DNA of 64,000 bases from Bacillota bacterium (GTDB lineage Bacteria; Bacillota; Clostridia; Christensenellales; DTU072). Positions within the stretch are counted from its first letter, which is position 1. The number at the start of each line of letters is the position of its first letter. Location: positions 625,661-689,660 of the forward strand of contig JAEXAB010000003.1 of NCBI GenBank assembly GCA_023394875.1, written 5' to 3'. Under the pieces are notes generated by a model. It did not search any database and had not been told where the DNA came from. It saw only the letters and a program-made list of their open reading frames with translations. Made by a program: the position numbers and the translations under genes. Below are positions 62,125 to 64,000 of this stretch, piece by piece.

Positions 62125-62535
62125 TTAGGTGTTTTTGTTAATTCTTGTCGTTAACATTTCAAACCTCCACGCCGCTCGGTCGTCAAGCCCTTTTAGCTTT
62201 CGTATCGCTTTTGTTATGAAACGACGTGGTTTTATTGTGGAGCTACCGCTGTTTAGAATGTTTGCAATCTTAGCATAGGGTGTACCGTCTGGTGCATTGC
62301 CTTCATATTCCAAGCGGTAACCGTAGCGTTTACCGCCTGGAAGTTTAGTCCTTTTAAGGCTTGACTTAAGGCCGCCTGTTGCTTCGGGTGTATTGTCTTG
62401 TAGCTCACATTCCACACCGTCCGTTTCCAAGTCAATTTGCTCTTTCAGGCTTTCAATCACTATTTCGCCAACTTTTCCTATATTATTGAAATAGTTGCCG
62501 AGGGCTTCGGTTAGTCCGTCATTGTATTCGTTCAT
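62125..62535 (-). CDS. HK97 gp10-like phage head-tail protein
   Basis: 136 residues. Seen: VIESLKEQIDLETDG at the start, TPEATGGLKSSLKRTKLPGG in the middle, then NILNSGSSTIKPRRFITKAI near the C-terminus, the pattern of HK97-gp10/phage neck-tail completion proteins (short N-terminal helix, TGxLRxS-like turn, IEFGT/RPFLRPA-like end). It overlaps the next upstream small gene by 4 bp, as in compact phage operons. Confident as phage-derived; exact role not certain. Confidence 0.78.
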   Translation of the reverse strand: MNEYNDGLTEALGNYFNNIGKVGEIVIESLKEQIDLETDGVECELQDNTPEATGGLKSSLKRTKLPGGKRYGYRLEYEGNAPDGTPYAKIANILNSGSSTIKPRRFITKAIRKLKGLDDRAAWRFEMLTTRINKNT

Positions 62536-62768
62536 AGCCTGGTCCTCCCGCTCTTTGTCATTTCGGCTACGGTCATGGGCGCATTCTTTCTAACATTCTT
62601 GCCGTCAACCGCTTGCAAAGCCTTGCTATCTATTTCCGCAGTATAATTCAAAAGGTCGAACAAAACATTAAGTCCCATATCGCCGATGTGAACGGTTACT
62701 CCGGTCTTTATGCTTGTATATAGAAGCTGCGTTGTAAAGTCCGTTTCTATATTGGAGTTAAAGCCCAC
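62532..62768 (-). CDS. Small phage-type protein of unknown function
   Basis: 78 residues, no recognised domain: TTQLLYTSIKTGVTVHIGDM, then ALQAVDGKNVRKNAPMTVAE. It overlaps the gp10-like gene by 4 bp and the upstream gene by 11 bp, the spacing of a phage structural-gene run, which is the main support for it being real. A head-tail connector role is possible from position only. Confidence 0.55.
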   Translation of the reverse strand: MGFNSNIETDFTTQLLYTSIKTGVTVHIGDMGLNVLFDLLNYTAEIDSKALQAVDGKNVRKNAPMTVAEMTKSGRTRL

Positions 62769-63033
62769 CTCCGCTGTTTTGGGTCTTTCTGTTCTTGTCG
62801 GTTATAACCAGCGACAAAAACTCCATGAGTTCTGATACAATCACCTTGTCGGCTATCCACCAGGGCGGTATCTCTACAATTAATTCGGTAACATCGGGTT
62901 TTGCCGGATACTTCGCTGTTGCCATTAAAGCAGCTAAAAAGTTAAGGACAAATTCGGTATCAAGTGCCTTTGCAATAACATCACTTGACGGTGCGATATC
63001 AGGGTTTCTGAGCATTTGTTCCGTACTTTTCAT
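62758..63033 (-). CDS. Small protein, possibly a fusion of two fragments
   Basis: 91 residues. The N-terminus STEQMLRNPDIAPSSDVIAK resembles the start of DUF3788 proteins, while the rest (ELIVEIPPWWIADKVIVSEL, then TDKNRKTQNSGGGL) does not fit that family and looks like the end of a phage protein. It runs 11 bp into the next gene. It may be a chimera made by deletion. Low certainty about function. Confidence 0.5.
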   Translation of the reverse strand: MKSTEQMLRNPDIAPSSDVIAKALDTEFVLNFLAALMATAKYPAKPDVTELIVEIPPWWIADKVIVSELMEFLSLVITDKNRKTQNSGGGL

Positions 63034-63108
63034 GCCAATAAACTCCTCAATTCTGTTTTCAGCATAGTATCAGCAGTATCCCATTTTACTACTCAAATAT
63101 AATTATCA

Positions 63109-63519
63109 TTATGCCGGCTTAATGATTCCTTCTTCAAACAGAGCTTCAAATGTATTTACTGCCCCGCCATGCTCGACAATCTTTCCATCAATCAGCTTAT
63201 CAATATCAACACCTGTCATCCGCAGCTTTTTGCCAGTGGGCTTCATGCCCAGCCACTCACCTAGATGAGTACCCTCCATGATAAATTCTGAGATTACTGT
63301 ATCGCCATCAGTGTATTGGCGAATAATTTTCATTTTCAAATCCGGATAAGTTTTCCGAACTTCAATCATATGTTGTTTCATACCCTCTATACCTACCGGA
63401 ATAATTCTTTCACCTATTCTTACAATACAATTATCTGCAATGTAATCAGAAAGTTCATCAATCAAGTTGTTAGAAGTGATATATTCATAAAAATGTTTAA
63501 TTATTTTCATATTATCCAT
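63109..63519 (-). CDS. SnoaL-like ester cyclase family protein
   Basis: 136 residues with the NTF2-like SnoaL layout: IIKHFYEYITSNNLIDEL helix, then VGIEGMKQHMIEVRKTYPDL, GDTVISEFIMEGTHLGEW, and a final strand IVEHGGAVNTFEALFEEGI. Many members are of unknown function; named ones cyclise polyketides or bind small ligands. AAAGGAG lies upstream of the ATG (minus strand, about 63533). A non-phage passenger gene on the second element. Confidence 0.85.
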   Translation of the reverse strand: MDNMKIIKHFYEYITSNNLIDELSDYIADNCIVRIGERIIPVGIEGMKQHMIEVRKTYPDLKMKIIRQYTDGDTVISEFIMEGTHLGEWLGMKPTGKKLRMTGVDIDKLIDGKIVEHGGAVNTFEALFEEGIIKPA

Positions 63520-63558
63520 GCCAATACTACTCCTTTCATCTGGTGTACTTTTTTACAA

Positions 63559-64000
63559 TCACACCTTTTCTAATTCTGATTTTATTAGCTTAAGAATATA
63601 CTCAGCACTTTCTTCGTCTATCTTATGCAGAAAAGCCATACTTCTGCATTTCTTGTATTCCACTCCGTCCATTATAAAGGTATATCCCGCCGGACATATA
63701 GGCGAACAGGTATCGCCCACCAGCTTTTTACAATCACCTGATTTAATGATTTCCTTTTTCATTTTATCTGGGTAATCATTCAAGATAGCATCATAGGCAC
63801 TTATACCTGCGGCATAAATCCTTATCTTCATGCCTGTTTTCCTAAAAACATAATTCAATAATGATTTCCCTGAGCCCGGAAGCATATATGTGGTAACATA
63901 TCCGTTCTTTGCAGGTTCAATCTTTCTCTTGCACTCTTTCCCCAAAAGATAATCGTCTAATTCAAGAACAAACTCCTGAAGATTCGGCGGAACCTCGTTT
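63559..64000 (-). CDS. Conserved Cys-containing protein, start outside the window
   Basis: Frame is open to the right edge: before the apparent TTG start it continues in frame with FVLELDDYLLGKECKRK, so the gene extends past 64000. Seen: a basic N-terminal half with LPGSGKSLLNYVFRKTG, where GSGKS is not part of a P-loop fold as far as can be seen, and a Cys cluster GDCKKLVGDTCSPICPAGYTFIMDG...YKKCR, which may bind metal. Function unknown. No RNA or phage feature. Confidence 0.75.
   Translation of the reverse strand, partial: NEVPPNLQEFVLELDDYLLGKECKRKIEPAKNGYVTTYMLPGSGKSLLNYVFRKTGMKIRIYAAGISAYDAILNDYPDKMKKEIIKSGDCKKLVGDTCSPICPAGYTFIMDGVEYKKCRSMAFLHKIDEESAEYILKLIKSELEKV

Larger units (their letters stand above)
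59349..64000. mobile_element. Second element at the tRNA-Thr array, prophage-like, open at the right
   Basis: Starts with the same tRNA 3' half and arm as the island, so it is a second, tandem integration. All genes are on the minus strand: phage tape-measure fragment, two secreted proteins, gp10-like and other small head-tail-type genes, then SnoaL-like and a Cys-containing protein. The right end and any integrase lie beyond the window. Confidence 0.65.

Overview
The window looks like a chromosome segment of an uncultured, low-GC, Gram-positive (monoderm) bacterium of the Clostridia (Bacillota) type. Evidence from the sequence: LuxS, PepV-type dipeptidase, DnaD plus a DnaI-like helicase loader, DUF421/YetF, CvpA, an AgrC/AgrA-like kinase-regulator pair, many SGC-type lipoproteins, strong GGAGG ribosome binding sites, consensus TTGACA/TATAAT promoters and very large TM-anchored surface proteins. 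This is inference from gene content; no species is assigned.

Left part (1-30 kb): PepV fragment, luxS and a diacylglycerol-kinase-like gene; a four-tRNA operon (fMet, Met, Glu, Val); rmuC behind a 2016-residue Ig-like surface protein; a zinc-ribbon acidic protein; several lipoproteins; a glycerophosphodiesterase. A cobalamin riboswitch controls a small lipoprotein and an ECF S component. A leader-peptide attenuator with three consecutive Val codons precedes an acyl-CoA synthetase. Then come DUF421, tmRNA with a duplicated 3' flank, a ZIP transporter, a DUF5058 membrane pair with a GPH symporter, MgtC, a ferritin-like protein, a large lipoprotein, an iron alcohol dehydrogenase and an esterase.

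Middle part (30-45.5 kb): a Rad50/SbcC-like coiled-coil protein whose P-loop is gone, in an operon with radC; divergently dnaD, a DnaI-like loader and cvpA. Next is a B12-dependent methionine operon (metF, a separately encoded MetH activation domain, MetH without that domain) behind a 5' leader with strong inverted repeats that I cannot assign to a known riboswitch class. The methionine operon and the riboswitch-controlled transporter suggest a cell that imports and depends on cobalamin. A CMD-type protein, a mycofactocin-type SDR, a TIM-barrel isomerase and a second acyl-CoA synthetase follow.

Right part (45.5-64 kb): an integration hot spot at a tRNA-Thr(GGT) gene. A consensus promoter is followed by a decayed tRNA copy, two exact 123-bp units each carrying a tRNA-Thr 5' half, the intact tRNA, and then a 13.4-kb island bounded by about 337-bp direct repeats that start in the anticodon loop. 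The island carries a UvrD fragment, a methyltransferase, a 2076-residue adhesin-like protein with InlB/MBG-like repeats and a cytoplasmic uL15-like tail, a small Cys protein, a LytTR regulator and GHKL kinase, a lipoprotein, a TfoX-like protein and a Nei/Fpg-like protein lacking the catalytic proline. A second element with the same left arm starts at 59349 and runs off the window; it holds phage head-tail and tape-measure remnants and secreted cargo genes. No integrase lies in the window.
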